Source: Reclinomonas americana ATCC 50394
Taxonomy: Eukaryota; Jakobida; Jakobea; Jakobida
DNA: 64,000 nucleotides
NCBI GenBank assembly: GCA_048213135.1
Contig: PS015015.1
Coordinates: 187,007-251,006 of the forward strand
Direction of reading: 5' to 3'
This document shows positions 31,370 to 47,619 of this stretch, piece after piece (position 1 is the first letter of the stretch; every line of letters starts with the position of its first letter). A program made the position numbers and the translations under genes. The notes under the pieces were generated by a model, which saw nothing but the letters and a program-made list of their open reading frames with translations, was not told where the DNA came from and searched no databases.

Positions 31370-34300
31370 ATGGGCGGCACCGTCAAGCTCCGCATCTATG
31401 AAGCTCGTTGCGTGTGTGGAGTCGCATGAACGCGCGTGTTTGTTGTGTGCCATGTCTCGCTCTTCTTCCTCTTGCTCCCTCTCTCTCTGTGCGCATGTGT
31501 GTGCGTGGATGCAACGCTATATGCAACTCACTGCGCTCTCTTTCTTTCTCTCTCATGCAGGCGACTTGCCTGTGATGGACTCGGCGACGGGCTTGGCGGA
31601 TCCGTACGTCGAGATCCGCTTCTCGAGCTTTGCCGCCNNNNNNNNNNNNNNNNNNNNNNNNNNNNNNNNNNNNNNNNNNNNNNNNNNNNNNNNNNNNNNN
31701 NNNNNNNNNNNNNNNNNNNNNNNNNNNNNNNNNNNNNNNNNNNNNNNNNNNNNNNNNNNNNNNNNNNNNNNNNNNNNNNNNNNNNNNNNNNNNNNNNNNN
31801 NNNNNNNNNNNNACAATCCGTATCGCTTGACGTCGGCTGGCGTGCACTTTCGCACCTCGTCGATGTGGCCGGCGTTCACTGGCGAGGATCTGCGTGTCAC
31901 CAAGGTGTATGGCCTGGTGGAGGACTTGTTGGCGCAGGAGGATCCGGAGCACACGTTTATGGAGTCGTTCCGTACCTCACGCACCTCCAACGAGGCTCGC
32001 CAGACGACGCTGGAGGCCATGGCCGGCATGCTGCGGCGGCACATTGGTCGGAAAGTGCAGGGTACGTCTCCTCACACGTGGGGTTCTCTTGTGCGCCTGT
32101 CACTCACTCGTTGCTTGCGCAGAGCTCGGCGGCAATGCTGTTCTCGGATTCCGCATCGAGTTCGATCTGCAATCGGAGCTCAGCGTGGTGATTGCTCGTG
32201 CGCAGGGCACAGCTGCTATTCTGGAAAAGGTTCGTGGTCGAAACTCACTTGAACACACACACGCATGGTGCCTCCGTCTCACACGCACATCGGCACACAG
32301 AGTGAATCGTCGAGGTCAGCGTCGCCCACTCGCCTGTCGTCGCCGACGTCGCCCACATTGTCGCATGCCATCTCGCCAACATTGCGTGCACTGGCTCCGC
32401 CATTTGCACTGTCGGGACCAGTGCCGTTGGGTCAGAGTCTCGACTCGTACGGACGGCGAGACTTGCTGCGCGACTCCCCGTCAAGTCCGGAAGAGGGTGG
32501 CATTCCGATTGCTGTCGCAGTGGTTTCGTTTGCTCCCCTTCTCCTCTCTTCCCCCCTAGCATTCTTTTCTTGACCCGACAACAATCTGGCGGCAGGCGCG
32601 CACCGGTAGCCCACGCTCGCGGCAGTCGCCAACATCACCGACGCCTGCGTCACCGTCGTCCTCTCGCAGACTTCGTGGATCGGTGAGTTCACCGGCATCG
32701 AATTTCGCATTGCGTGTGCCATGTGTGCTGACTCGACGAGCTCGGCACGCAGTTCCTCAGCAGCAGTGGTGGTGCTGGCGGAGGCATTTTGGAGGCGGCA
32801 AAACAATTTGGTGTCATGGACCCCAGCTCGTACCCTCCGCCGTTCGACGCGTCAGCGGTGCTGCCGCCACCGTTGGTGACCAGGGCTATCAGCAGTGGTC
32901 ACTTGCCTCTGGGAGAGCACGGAACGGGTGGCGGCAGTGCCACGTTGCTTCCTGTTGCTGCCGGTGCGGCTGGCGCAACGGCAGCAGCGCCTCTGTCGAA
33001 CAAGAAGCGTCGGAAGAAGAAAACTGTCAGCGCAGACTCCGCAGCAGGTGCAGTGCTCTCACGCGCGCATGCATACACGTGTGTGTGCGCCTGTAGTGGA
33101 CATCTCACCACGTGATTTTCTGCGGTGCAGTTCAGCGCGATCCCTCCACCGCCACCATCGGCCGTGTTCGACCTCGGAAGCGATTTTCGCGATCATTGTG
33201 GGGATCCACGCGACCGCGACGAGAGGTGGACTTGTTCACGTTGACAGAGTTGCCGGCGCAGGCCATCGAGCAATTTGGCGGCGTGGTCATGGTGAGTCGC
33301 ATGGGATAATGTGTGTGATTCAGTCGACTGTTTTTCTCAATTGCACACTTCGGTGCAGTCGCGTGCGGTGAAGCTGCTGCCTGATGCCCGTCGCACTGGC
33401 CAGTCCATCCAGGACACGGAAGACGCGTGGTGGAATGAGCTTCGTGAGGAGGTGCAGAGTCACTGTCGTGCCCTGAATTGCACGCATGTGATTGGCTACA
33501 CGGAGGCGTGTGTGGTTCACGACGGTGCGCATTTGTCTGCTGCTTGAGGGGAAACGCCAATGACGCTGACACGATTGATGCAACATGCAGATATTGCCGT
33601 GCTCACGGCCACCGGCACCGCCTGTGTGGTGGACGAGGAGCGAGCATTGCGTGCACTGCGACATACTCGTCGTTGCGTTTTGCCGCCACGCACACATAGA
33701 GACAAGGAAATTCGTGTTTGGCGACTAATGTCGATGTGCTGTATCATCTCTCTCTCTCTCTCCTTTCGCAGGGAGTGCGTGTCACTATGCGCACGTTCCG
33801 TTCAGGAAACGAGACCGACCGTACCATATGAAGTTGCAGCTTTGTCACGTGTGCGGCAAGAAGTACGTGCCCGACATTATCCTGTCGACATCCGCGTTGC
33901 CGCACAGTGTTGCGTCACGACTCCACGTCTGCCATGTCCTTCCACGCAGGTGCTGAATCGATTTTGCCCCCACCTCATAGTACAGCATCAAGGGCACTGG
34001 CCAGTTGCTGGAGGTTCGTGTGTCGCGCAGACTACGACGATCAACTGGCGAGAACCGTGCCGCCGAGATCAGTGCCTCGCTGCCGTTCTTGGAGTACGAC
34101 ATGCACCAACAGCTCATGAACAAGCTGCGCGTGGGTGGCATGAATGCCGTCTTCTCGCTCAAGTTCCAGGTGGCATTTTGTGAGCACACCATTAGTGCCA
34201 TTGCGACTGGCACAGCAGTTGCGTTGTCGTTGCTGCTGCTGATGCCCGAGATGAGAATGCGTCGCGTGACCACGCCCGCGAACAGGTATTCATGTGCGCT

Positions 34301-36227
34301 CTGCCACCACCGCAAGTGTTGGCGATTGAGCGCATAAGTACGACTCTGAGTCGGGCGCCGAACATTGCACAGATCGTGGCGCATGTGCAGGCCATGAGCG
34401 AGCATAATGTTGCGTCTGCCTGCGTGGTGTTGCCGCTGTAGTCACTGCTCTCACATTCCTTCTCTGCAGCACGATGTTTGGCAAGATATGCCGGTGCTGG
34501 AAGCCCCGTCGGCGGTTCGTGAGAGAGTAGAGCGTGCCTTTCCTCGCCAGCTCATCCTGCTACCCCTCTCACCCCCATTCATTTCACCAGGATACGGACG
34601 AGAGCGGAACAAGTGAATCAGCAGGCGAAAGTACAGGATCGGAGGGTTCCAGGTCGGTTGCTTCAATCTCTTTCTGTAATCGCCACTTCTTGCTGGCTGA
34701 GCCGAGGTGTCGCCGTGCAGTTCGTCTACGGAATCGATTGACTCGGACGCGCGCCCCGATGGCGATGGTCGACCTGCTTTTGTTATGCAGGTACGTCACA
34801 ACGCCCTTTTGTAGCTGCACTTGGATATACTCGCCCTCATCATGCGAACAACATTCGCAGCTTGACGACTCGACAGATGCCGATAATCTTGCCTGCTTGT
34901 TGGACGTGCTTCCGCCGCCCATAAAGCAAATTCCGCACGAGGTGCACGGCAGCCTCTACTCACCGGCCACTCGGCAAGGGCTGGAGTCGGGTGGCGGTGG
35001 GCGCACACCACCCCTGCAAATGTACGATCCGGAATGTTTCCTGTCGACGACCGAGTCGGTGCCTGGACTGCGATGTGCGCCGCTGTTGGACGCACAGTAC
35101 GTGACGATTGTGAGGAGGTATCCGTACACTGGCGCTCTGCCTGGTCCGAATCAGGATTTGAGTGCCTGTCTCACGGATGCCTACGGATACATTCGTTTCA
35201 AGGTGAGGAGCTGCAGTGTCCAGTGGTGGAGTTTGTGATGTAGTTTCTCACACGTCTGTGCAGGCTCTGAGTTTATTCCACACATCTGCGGCCAGTGGTC
35301 TGGATGTGGACGTGTCGTTTGTGTCGGAGCACTTTATTCAAGTGATTGTGTCTGGCATGCTGTCGGCCTACGATGCCGAGGTTTGTGTGTGACGATGCTC
35401 TCTCCCGCAACCGAGTCAACAATAGACTGAATTCTTTTTCGTTGCTGTGCAGGAGGTGCAACAGTGTCTAGGTGGTCGCATGTTGCCGCCGGCGCAGCCG
35501 CAGCATGTGCCAGAGAGTCGGCCGACTGCGCGTAGCGCCGGCGGTACGCCTCTGCTCCAGTCGACTCCCTCGGTCGTGCCGGCCGCTGAAGCAGACGACG
35601 AGCTGTTGTTCCAGTTTGAGACGGCGACCACCATTGGGACGGCCGGGGCGCCGGGTGCCGCCGCCGCACGACGTGAGTGAGCTTCTCCGTTTTGCGAAGA
35701 TGCCATGCATGCATCTCTGACGCCTGCTGCACTGCAGACCATTCTATGCTGGAAGTTGGCACGTACGACGACGACTCCAGCCGTCTCGGCTCCAAGGTGG
35801 CCGTGGAGCACGTGTACATGAGCAATCTCGGCCAATGCACCGGTGAGTGAGCGGCTCGTGCGCCAAGCATGCTGCGCCTTGATCGCTAACTGCCACACGC
35901 ACAGGCTCCACCATCATCCGCAACTTTGGTCGCATGGGCCTGCAGATTGTGCGCGAAACCTCGTCGCTGCGCGAAATGGGCGGCCACGGTGGCTTCCTGC
36001 ACACGGTCATTAGCGACGCGTACTCGATGCTGCAGTCGCGCGCACGGAGCATTGGTGCCAACGCCGTCATGTCCATCCGCCTCGAATCCCTGCGCATTGT
36101 CGACAATATTGTGCGCAATCAGGCCTACGCGCTGCTCTCTGTGGCCGGCGACTGCGTGGAGCTGTACTCAAGTAGTGGGAACGATGTGGTCGGCGATATG
36201 CTCTCGCGCACGCAGTACGTCATCTGA
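31370..36227 (+). CDS. C2CD5: C2CD5/CDP138-like C2-domain protein
   Basis: Orthologue of C2CD5, a C2-domain protein that in mammals acts in insulin-stimulated GLUT4 vesicle fusion; its role in protists is unknown. ATG 31370 gives MGGTVKLRIYEAR, and the C2 domain continues DLPVMDSATGLADPYVEI until a 175-N gap (31638-31812). Family-specific blocks follow: VYGLVEDLLAQEDPEHTFME, LGGNAVLGFRIEFDLQSE, a Ser/Pro-rich linker, AWWNELREEVQSHCRALNCT (about 33427), a Cys pair segment LCHVCGKKYVPDI (about 33841), EYDMHQQLMNKLRVGGMNAV (about 34094), RETSSLREMGGHGGFLHTVI (about 35957) and AYALLSVAGDCVELY (about 36124). The stop is at 36225-36227. These repeated GNAV/GMNAV/GANAV cores are typical of the family's YbjQ-like repeats. 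At least 12 introns are present. Confidence 0.93.
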
Positions 36228-36338
36228 CAATGCCAACACTGGAAGGAAAAGAGTACACGTGGAGATTGATTCGCGCCGTCGTCCTGTCGTCAGCTCGTAC
36301 ACACAGCGCGTTAACATCGTCCTTGAGAGCATAGAGAG

Positions 36339-36577
36339 ATGATGCGTTCAACTGCCGTGTTGCTCCTAGTCGCCATGACCGTGGGCGCTCTCATGGCCAT
36401 GATGGTGGTGGCCTCTAGCCCGCTGGCCGACTATCCCGCCGGCTATCAACTGCGCAATGTGCAAGTGGTGATGCGCCACGGAGCGCGGTGAGTGTGACAA
36501 GAGGGGTGGTAAAGAGAGAGGAGAAGGCCAGGGGAAGGTGCTCACACGTGCGCACGAGCGCATTCCTCTCTCTCTCG

Positions 36578-36610
<33 letters not shown>

Positions 36611-38077
36611 CCTCTATCTCACACGCATCTCTCTCATCACACGCAGCACACCCATTGACCCGGTGGTGCCACCTGCGTACCAGCAAGAGTGGGACTGCAA
36701 AATGCATCTGGCTGGCATCACCTCCCATGATGATTCATCAGTACAAAGTTTCGTGTGTTCGTCTCCTCCCGTACTTGCCACCCATACGCAGCAACTCATC
36801 CACTCGCACAGCTGTCGATCGTCTCTACCGCAAGGTGTACATGTCAGACGTGGAACTGCAACGCGGAAACTGTGGAGCAGGTATTGTTGGCACACATCCT
36901 TTGCTGCTTCTTTGCTGCGTGTGCTAACCAACGGGCGCGCGGCAGGCATGTTGACCAGCACGGGTGCCGCGCAGCAGTTCGCGCTCGGATCGACCTTGCG
37001 TGCCGTGTACGTGGATCAGTTGGGGTTCTTGCCGCCGACGTATGACCCGTCGGTGGTCTACATTCGCTCCACTGATAGTGCGTGCTTGTGTGTGAGCTCC
37101 TTGTGTCTGCATTCCATGACCTCACTCTTGACGCTGGCTGGCTGGCTGGCTGGCTGGGCGCAGTTCAACGCACGCAAGAGTCCGCCATGAACCACATTGT
37201 GCGTTTGCTGATATTCGTTCAGTGCTCACTTTCTGTGATCGAGCTCACCACCACTCACTGCTCGCAGTACGGCCTCTACCCACCGTCCTCGCGGTCTGGC
37301 GTCGCGACCACGGAGATGCTCAACATCAACACATGTGATTTGGGCAATGACATTNNNNNNNNNNNNNNNNNNNNTTTTGCTCGTGGACTCACTTCGTGTG
37401 CGCGCGCGAAGACCACCCTCGCCCGTCGTCTCGGATTCGGACGCCTTCTGAGTGTGCTTCTCGGCAACATGCGTGGCGCGCAGAACGGACGCAACCAGTA
37501 CAAGGCATGTTGTTGGGTCCATGGCCAAGGAAGAGTCGTCGCTTTCTTGCTCACCTTACCGTGCCCCCACAGTACCAACTCTACAGCGCACATGACACCA
37601 CGGTGGCGCCCCTGCTGGCCTCGCTCTCCGTGCCGTGCAGCACTTGTGAGTCGTCGTGCGCGCCTGTGTCCGTGTGATGGCATACTATGCTCATTTACTG
37701 GAACACAGATCCTCCGTTTGCGGCAAACGTTCGGCTGGAGACCTTTACGAATGCAACGAGTTGCGTGACAAGCGAGGAGAAGAAACGATGCGATTGCATA
37801 CTGACACGACGCTTGCGACATGCAGACAACTGGTTTGTGCGTGTGCTGTACCAGGGCGCACCGCAGGTGGTGCCCGGATGCCCGAGCGAGTTCTGCCCGC
37901 TCGACACGTTTGCCTCTATCGTACAGCCGGTACGCCAATGAGCTGCTTGGTTGTGCGTGCGGGCCGGTCTCACTGAACGCGACAATGCAGTTGATCCCGA
38001 CCAACTACGCCGCCGAGTGCTCCATGCAAGGCCGCCACTACGCTCACGAGCATGATGCCGCCACTCATCGTGCGTAA
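36339..38077 (+). CDS. Secreted/lysosomal histidine acid phosphatase
   Basis: Histidine-phosphatase clan 2 enzyme, hydrolysing phosphomonoesters at acid pH. A signal peptide or anchor starts at ATG 36339 (MMRSTAVLLLVAMTVGALMA; a second ATG follows immediately). The catalytic motif VVMRHGARTP spans an intron (about 36453-36490 joined to about 36648), with the nucleophilic His in RHG. Next come TSTGAAQQFALGSTLRAVYV, then a 20-N gap (37355-37374). The proton-donor motif YSAHDTTVAPLLASL is at about 37577, and the final exons give NWFVRVLYQGAPQVVPGC, CPLDTFASIV and the stop at 38075-38077. Both catalytic His are present. Multiple Cys suggest an oxidised, secreted or lysosomal protein. The tail continues to AHEHDAATHRA with no clear second membrane segment. 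Confidence 0.88.
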
Positions 38078-38335
38078 CTTGCACGATGGCAATATCGTCC
38101 CCATGTGTGTGTATCACTCACTTGCTTCTCACAGCGTGGACACCGATGGAAGGCGAGGAGCTGGTGGCGTGGGCGTAGAGAGGGAGGAGTACTGGCTTGG
38201 TTTCTCGCAAAGTACAAGTTTGTTTTGTTTTCATTACCACATGCGTGTGTGTAAGGTTGTGAGTGTGTAATGTGTTTCTCTGCATCATCGCGTGCGTTCT
38301 TGCGCGCGCGGGGAAAGCTGCCGAAACGTGTCGTC

Positions 38336-38805
38336 TCAGATGTCTTGCGCAAACTCGAGCGGCTTGACGTCGACCGGCACGCTCATCTTTGCAATCACGC
38401 TCTTGGCACGACGGCGGCCATTGATGGCCTGCGAGATGGGCGACAGCACCGAGTCGGTGGGTGAGTGCACGGCCAGTCCGGCCTTCTTGTTGTGCACGGC
38501 CCTAAGGAGGAGGAGGAGTGAGCGATCAAAGGAGTGAGGAAAGGGAGTGTGTGCGCGCAACTTCTTGATGGCCTCGACGGAGGGGTTGCGCGCAAAGGTG
38601 ATCTTGCCGTTGGCGGGGGCGGGGAGAAGACGTTTTCCATGATTGACGAAAAGAAGAAGAGGGGAAAGGAAGGAGAAATCGAGTTGTCTTCTCTCGCAAT
38701 AAGCAACAAATGCAGTTTTGGAACGGTCACCTGGCGCGTGCTTTCTTTGCAAATCTCCGGCACTCGCCCTCCGTATACATTGCGACGTGGCGATGACGAG
38801 GGCAT
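38336..38805 (-). CDS. Small Spo12-like protein
   Basis: A two- or three-exon minus-strand gene. The C-terminal exon reads HNKKAGLAVHSPTDSVLSPI then SQAING, followed by a basic stretch and KPLEFAQDI, with the stop at 38336. The preceding exon gives ITFARNPSVEAIKKL. The core SPTDxxxSPxS resembles the Spo12 family motif (fungal mitotic-exit regulators; similar cores occur in other small eukaryotic proteins). The possible first exon MPSSSPRRNVYGGRVPEICK begins at 38805 and joins in phase 0, but longer in-frame starts exist, so the N-terminus is uncertain. The motif contains two SP sites typical of CDK substrates. The Spo12 assignment rests on that short motif alone. Confidence 0.5.
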
Positions 38806-39000
38806 GGAGTACGAGTTAGTGCGATACGCAGAGGACGTGCTGTTGCCCGGCAATGGTCGGGGAAAGCACATGCATTTGTCGCGATGATTGATATCAACAT
38901 CTGACTGATACAGCTCCAATCCCCACAGGTGACTTAGATAAAACAACCACCGTTCACTAGTTATTCTAGGCAGGAGAGCCAATAGCTTCCTGCTGCATGC

Positions 39001-43193
<4,193 letters not shown>

Positions 43194-43941
43194 TTACATT
43201 GACATCTCCTCCTCCTCCTCCTCCTCCACCTCCCCGTCCCATTCCCATTCCCATTCCCTCTCATCATGCTCCCCGTGCTGCTCCACCCACTCCTGCATCA
43301 CCTCATCCATCACCTCCTCCACCTCCAGCTGTCCACCGGACCCCGTACCGGTTACCGTTCCCGATACGTTGCCTTCACCAGACTTCTCCTGACTCCGCCC
43401 GCGACCCTTGAAAGACGGCCACCGCAGACGCCGACGCGAGCTCTCGCCCAACGGCAGCATCCACGTCTCCAGCCCCGTCTTCTTGGCATGAATCGTCAGC
43501 AACGAATGCAGCGGCAGCAGGTCCGGAAGAACATCGTTGCACGCCTGCGCCTGCCGCCTCATCACTCCCGTGTACTGCCCGCCGCCCAGGATATCAACAG
43601 GCTCGTTGAACGACTTGCATATCGAGTGGATTGCGCGAGAGAGCGTGCCAATGGCCTCCACCAGCAGCTGCACATTGTCCTCGGTCGCACCCAACGCCTT
43701 GGGCACATTCTTCTCCAGCTTCTCCACGCGGGCAATGGTGGCCGGGTCAGGCTCCTCGGCAAGCCTGCGCACACGACTCGTGAGAAACCATGAATGGCCA
43801 GCATGCGCGCGCGTGTGTGTGAGGTACATACACTCACGATTGCATCGTGTCCGCTATCTCGCGTGTGGCCGAGGCATTGATCGACAGCAGCGCGACGAGC
43901 AGCAGAAGCACGAATGACAGTGCAGCACTGCGACGGTTCAT
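43194..43941 (-). CDS. Secreted protein of unknown family with a poly-Glu C-terminus
   Basis: Two exons. The start at 43941 encodes a signal peptide (MNRRSAALSFVLLLLVALLS, cleavage likely near NASA), then TREIADTMQ. Exon 2 (about 43765 down to 43194) encodes EEPDPATIARVEKLEKNVPK, a helical region (DNVQLLVEAIGTLSRAIHSI), a Cys-containing middle, a basic linker (RRRLRWPSFKGRGRSQEK) and a very acidic tail with WEWEWDGEVEEEEEEEMSM before the stop. I do not recognise the family. The two Cys (in SICKSF and QACNDV) could form one disulfide. The gene is 92 bp from the divergent SDR-type gene. Confidence 0.65.
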
Positions 43942-44033
43942 GTGTGCGCGCGTGTGTGTGAGAGAGAGAGAGAAAGGAGGGAAGTGGATATCGCGAGTGG
44001 ACAAAGGAGAGAGTTGTCACCTTATTGTGAACG

Positions 44034-44174
44034 ATGGAGAGCAGCACAGCTGTGGCGGTGCCTGTGCGAGGCCAAAAGTTTGTGGTGGCCGGTGGCTCTG
44101 GCTACCTCGGGCGCACGCTTGCGCGGATGCTGTTGGAGCGAGGAGCGGCGTTGGTTCGAGTGTTTGACTTGCGG
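44034..44174 (+). CDS. First exon of an NAD(P)-binding SDR-type (epimerase / 3-beta-HSD-like) enzyme
   Basis: ATG 44034 opens a 47-codon exon containing the Rossmann nucleotide-binding loop GGSGYLG within QKFVVAGGSGYLGRTLARML, followed by the second strand VRVFDLR and a GTGAGT donor. GGxGYLG followed by an Asp-Arg turn is the pattern of extended SDRs, including sterol-4-alpha-carboxylate 3-dehydrogenase and 3-beta-HSD-like enzymes. The catalytic YxxxK and all later exons are lost in the microsatellite and 249-N gap that follow, so the substrate cannot be stated. Confidence 0.65.
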
Positions 44175-44200
44175 GTGAGTAGCAGAGAGAGGGAGAGTGA

Positions 44201-44244
<44 letters not shown>

Positions 44245-44333
44245 CGGGAGGAAAGGGGAGGGAGAGAGGTGAAGGGAAAACGAGAAGCGAGTGATCGAAT
44301 GGTTGCATGCACGAGTGAGTTGACTCTCCCTCA

Positions 44334-44582
44334 NNNNNNNNNNNNNNNNNNNNNNNNNNNNNNNNNNNNNNNNNNNNNNNNNNNNNNNNNNNNNNNNNNN
44401 NNNNNNNNNNNNNNNNNNNNNNNNNNNNNNNNNNNNNNNNNNNNNNNNNNNNNNNNNNNNNNNNNNNNNNNNNNNNNNNNNNNNNNNNNNNNNNNNNNNN
44501 NNNNNNNNNNNNNNNNNNNNNNNNNNNNNNNNNNNNNNNNNNNNNNNNNNNNNNNNNNNNNNNNNNNNNNNNNNNNNNNNNN
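44334..44582. other. Assembly gap (249 N) between converging partial genes
   Basis: It truncates the plus-strand SDR gene after its first exon and the minus-strand JKAMP gene near its C-terminus. A complete SDR gene would not fit in 249 bp, so the true distance is larger. Confidence 0.8.
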
Positions 44583-45764
44583 GCACACCGTCAGCACCGA
44601 CACCGCCAGTGGCCCGAGAATGGCCAGGGCCAGCCAAGCACCATTAAAGTGACTGTAGAATGCCATGAGGCCGGCGGTGCCGAGGAACGCCATGGCCACT
44701 CCGCTGGCAATCAGGAACACGGTCAACAACGTGTCGTCGGAGATACTGCGCGCGGAGAGGACGAGGAAAAACAGGCCGAGAAGCATCAGCACGTACGGCA
44801 TGCTGTAGAAGAGCAGGCCACCGAAAATCGCGTGCACGAGGAACGCCGCCGGTGCCGTCCACAGCACGTGATAGGCGGAGGCGTAGAGGCCTCGTCGAAC
44901 GTCGTTCTTGGGCACCAGCAGACGGAGCAGAGGGACGCGCACGACAATGGCATGCACGACACTGAAAAAGAGAAACACCATGAAGAACGTGTACCTGCAC
45001 GTGCATTCACAGCAAGTCAACAACAATAGAGGGCGACGACCAACAGAGCACCGCACGCAACAGCGGATACACGGCCTCGCTGGCACACTCGGTTCTCCCA
45101 TCGGGCGGCTGATGAAAGTACGTGTACCAATCATCGACACTCTGCGTGCCGCACGACGGAAACGCAAAGTGTCCGCCCGTCATCGACAACACCGCAAAGC
45201 ACGCCGACGCCAGCGTCTCCACGGCCACCAGCAGCAACGTAATGACCACCAACCAGCCCGACTGCTCACCGTGCTGCTCCTCCACGGCCTTGACACGCAC
45301 CAGCATGCACAGGCCGAGAAGCATCACGTACACGACAATCTCCGAGACCACAAAGAAGACGTCGTACTGCGAGAACGAGTCGGTGCATGGCACGCATACC
45401 CAGCCATCTGTGCGACTGCCACGCTTGCAGAACTGCACCGCCACAGGCTGTCAGTGGAGAGTGAATGAGAGAGTGAGAATGAGTGAGAATGACGCGACTG
45501 TGCATGCAGAGGCCTCGGGCGCGGCAAACGATTGCGCGTCCAGTCGACGTCCACAGTAGCGACCAGCGCAGGCGGCATTGTCGGCCTGGAAGAGCGCGCG
45601 ATCGGCACCACTCACGTACGACTCTTTAACAAGGCAGTCAGCACAGACAGAGAGAGAAGAGATGCACAGTCAGAGAGACAGAGCGCACCGTGTGGCAACT
45701 GTGCATACGCGACAGCAGCAAAGCAGCACAGCAGACACACAGTGAGCAGCAGTGGTCGCCGCAT
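44583..45764 (-). CDS. JKAMP: JKAMP-like multispan ER membrane protein (3' end in gap)
   Basis: Orthologue of JNK1/MAPK8-associated membrane protein, an ER protein that in animals links to the proteasome and ER-associated degradation. The start at 45764 gives a signal peptide (MRRPLLLTVCLLCCFAAVAY). A Cys-rich luminal segment with CAGRYCGRR follows, matching the family's CxGxYCG, then CVPCTDSFSQYDVFF. Membrane helices follow: VVSEIVVYVMLLGLCMLVRV, WLVVITLLLVAVETLASACF, the diagnostic DDWYTYFHQPPDGRTECASE and AVYPLLRAV, then FFMVFLFFSVVHAIVVRV and LLFYSMPYVLMLLGLFFLVL. The sequence breaks at LGPLAVSVLTVC by the 249-N gap. The order of Cys motif, DWYT and EAVYPL makes the assignment firm. Its start codon is 54 bp from that of the divergent thioesterase. 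Confidence 0.85.
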
Positions 45765-45818
45765 TGACGCGTGACAGACGGACAGCAACGAAGAGGACAC
45801 AAAGGACACACAGTGGAA
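45765..45818. promoter_or_regulatory. 54-bp bidirectional start-codon spacer (JKAMP / thioesterase)
   Basis: The start codons of the two divergent genes are only 54 bp apart. A shared promoter with overlapping or very short 5' leaders is implied. No TATA box is seen. Confidence 0.45.
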
Positions 45819-47558
45819 ATGAAAGCAGAGAGCGCGCGCTCACCGACCAGCGCCAGTCGCGGTGCCAGCAGCAGCAGTGGAGCACCCACAGCAGCAACAG
45901 TGGGAGTGGGTCCCACAGAGTACCACCACCCTGCACCGTGGCACACACACGTGCATCGCGTGGAGGAGGCGACTGTGACCTCGCCGGCGATGAGTGGCGT
46001 GCGGCGTCGACTGGTGTTGCGTGTGGTCACTGCGGTGGTGTTGGTGGCGCTGATGGTGGCAGTGTGGGGAGTCATTGGGCGACTGAGCTCGTCGGATGTG
46101 GTCGGTGGAGGTGGCGCGCAGTGGGCCAATGGGAAGAAGAGAAGTGGTGCTGGTGCTGGTGCAGCAAAGGTTTGGTTTCACGCATGATGCGGTGGAAAAG
46201 GCGGCTCTGTCTCACGTGTGTACGATGGGGAGAAGAGTGGAGGAGCATCGGGCATTTCGGATGCCGAGCGCAAGGACATTGATGGGGGTGGTGAGGCGTC
46301 GTTGGGCGTGGACTCTGATGTCACGTCGCCCATTGGATCAGAGGCGCTGGCGGCCATTGGAGCGCCACTGGTGCGCATGGACTCCCTCTCTCTGCCGGTG
46401 TTTGTCACACGTGCTCACCACCGACCACGTGCGCAGGTGCTGGAGGGATCGCTGCCGATTACGGCGTCGGTGATTTGGTTGCACGGCATTGGCGATCACG
46501 GCGAGTCGTATCGCCCGTTGGCGGAGCAGCTGATTGCGCGCTTCCCGTTCTTGCGCGTGGTGTTGCCATCGGCGTGAGTTGTCGTCGTCTGTGTGGTGCT
46601 GTTGTCCATTTCTCTGTCGCTGATTCGGGCATGACAGACCACTGCGCAAGTGCGCCATCTATCCGTCTCCTCTGCGCGCATGGTACGAGGTCAACTCACT
46701 GGATCCGCATGCCCCTGGTGCGTATCTTTCTCCTTCGCCGTGCGTGTGTGCCTCCCCCTCCTGACCTTATGGTGCAGAGGAGGAGAGCAGTATTAAGTGG
46801 GCGGCCAAGGAGGTGCATCGTCTCATTCGTGAAGAGGCGGTGGCGAGCAGCATCTCCACGCAGCGCGTCTTTGTCGGCGGTTTCAGCCAGGGCGGCGCTG
46901 TGGCACTGTATGCGGCGCTGACGAGCCCCGTGGAGGTGGGTGGTGTTGTGGTGCACGGCGGCTACATCCCGCTGCGCCAGCAATTCCCGGCCGCCACCGC
47001 CGACTCGGCATTTGTCTCCCAGTTGCATGTGCTGATGACGCACGGTGTGTGTGGGCGCGCACATGTTGTCTCTCTGTGTGAATTGCTTTTTGTGTGACTT
47101 TCGTACCCCTCGCAGGAGCACTGGATTCGCGTGTACCTCTGCAATGGGCCGAAGTTTCGCGTGACATTGTCCGCAGCACCGGCGCGCACGTCAAGTTTGT
47201 CAAGGTGTGCACCCACGGTTGTGCTGGTGGTCGTGGGTTGTCATTTATCCCCGTGCACCCCCAATAGTACTCGTCCGTGGGCCACAAGCTGCCGCCAGTG
47301 GCACTCGCCGACACTGCCAAGTGGCTGCAAAGTTGTGTTTTGTTTCACTCTCTCACACGCAACCACTTGCCACTCTCCTCTCACTCATCTTGGCGTGTGG
47401 CAGAGCGCTTGGCTGACGACGACGACGACGACAAATCCGAATCACACAATGGACGGAGGAAAGAAGACGCTGCCGACGAAAACGACAGCGACGACGACGA
47501 CGACGACAAGAAGGACGACAAGGACGACCGTGACAGCGACAGAGGGCACGAGGACTAG
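45819..47558 (+). CDS. Membrane-anchored acyl-protein thioesterase / lysophospholipase-like hydrolase
   Basis: Alpha/beta hydrolase of the LYPLA/APT family, which removes palmitate from protein Cys or hydrolyses lysophospholipids. The catalytic domain shows ITASVIWLHGIGDHGESYRP (about 46461), the nucleophile elbow VFVGGFSQGGAVALYAAL (about 46870; GxSxG), the Asp in LDSRVPLQWAE (about 47118) and the His in SSVGHKLPPVALADTAKWL (about 47273). Family enzymes are about 220-aa soluble proteins. This one adds about 110 residues at the N-terminus containing a membrane helix (LRVVTAVVLVALMVAVWGVI) and ends in a long Asp/Lys/Glu-rich tail (about 47405-47555). The domain is therefore probably tethered to a membrane. 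The start at 45819 is the first in-frame ATG; the short first intron (about 46168) leaves the exact linker uncertain. Confidence 0.82.
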
Positions 47559-47619
47559 CATCCAATCTCGAAACGAAATAACCCAATCCTGTGAACACAA
47601 TTCTCGATGTTTATTCCAA

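Noticed and set aside
38590-38982. Alternative 195-codon minus frame starting MALLPRITSERW
   Set aside because: It leaves the frame of the SPTDxxxSP exon and becomes Ser/Pro low complexity; only its middle may serve as a first exon of the Spo12-like gene.
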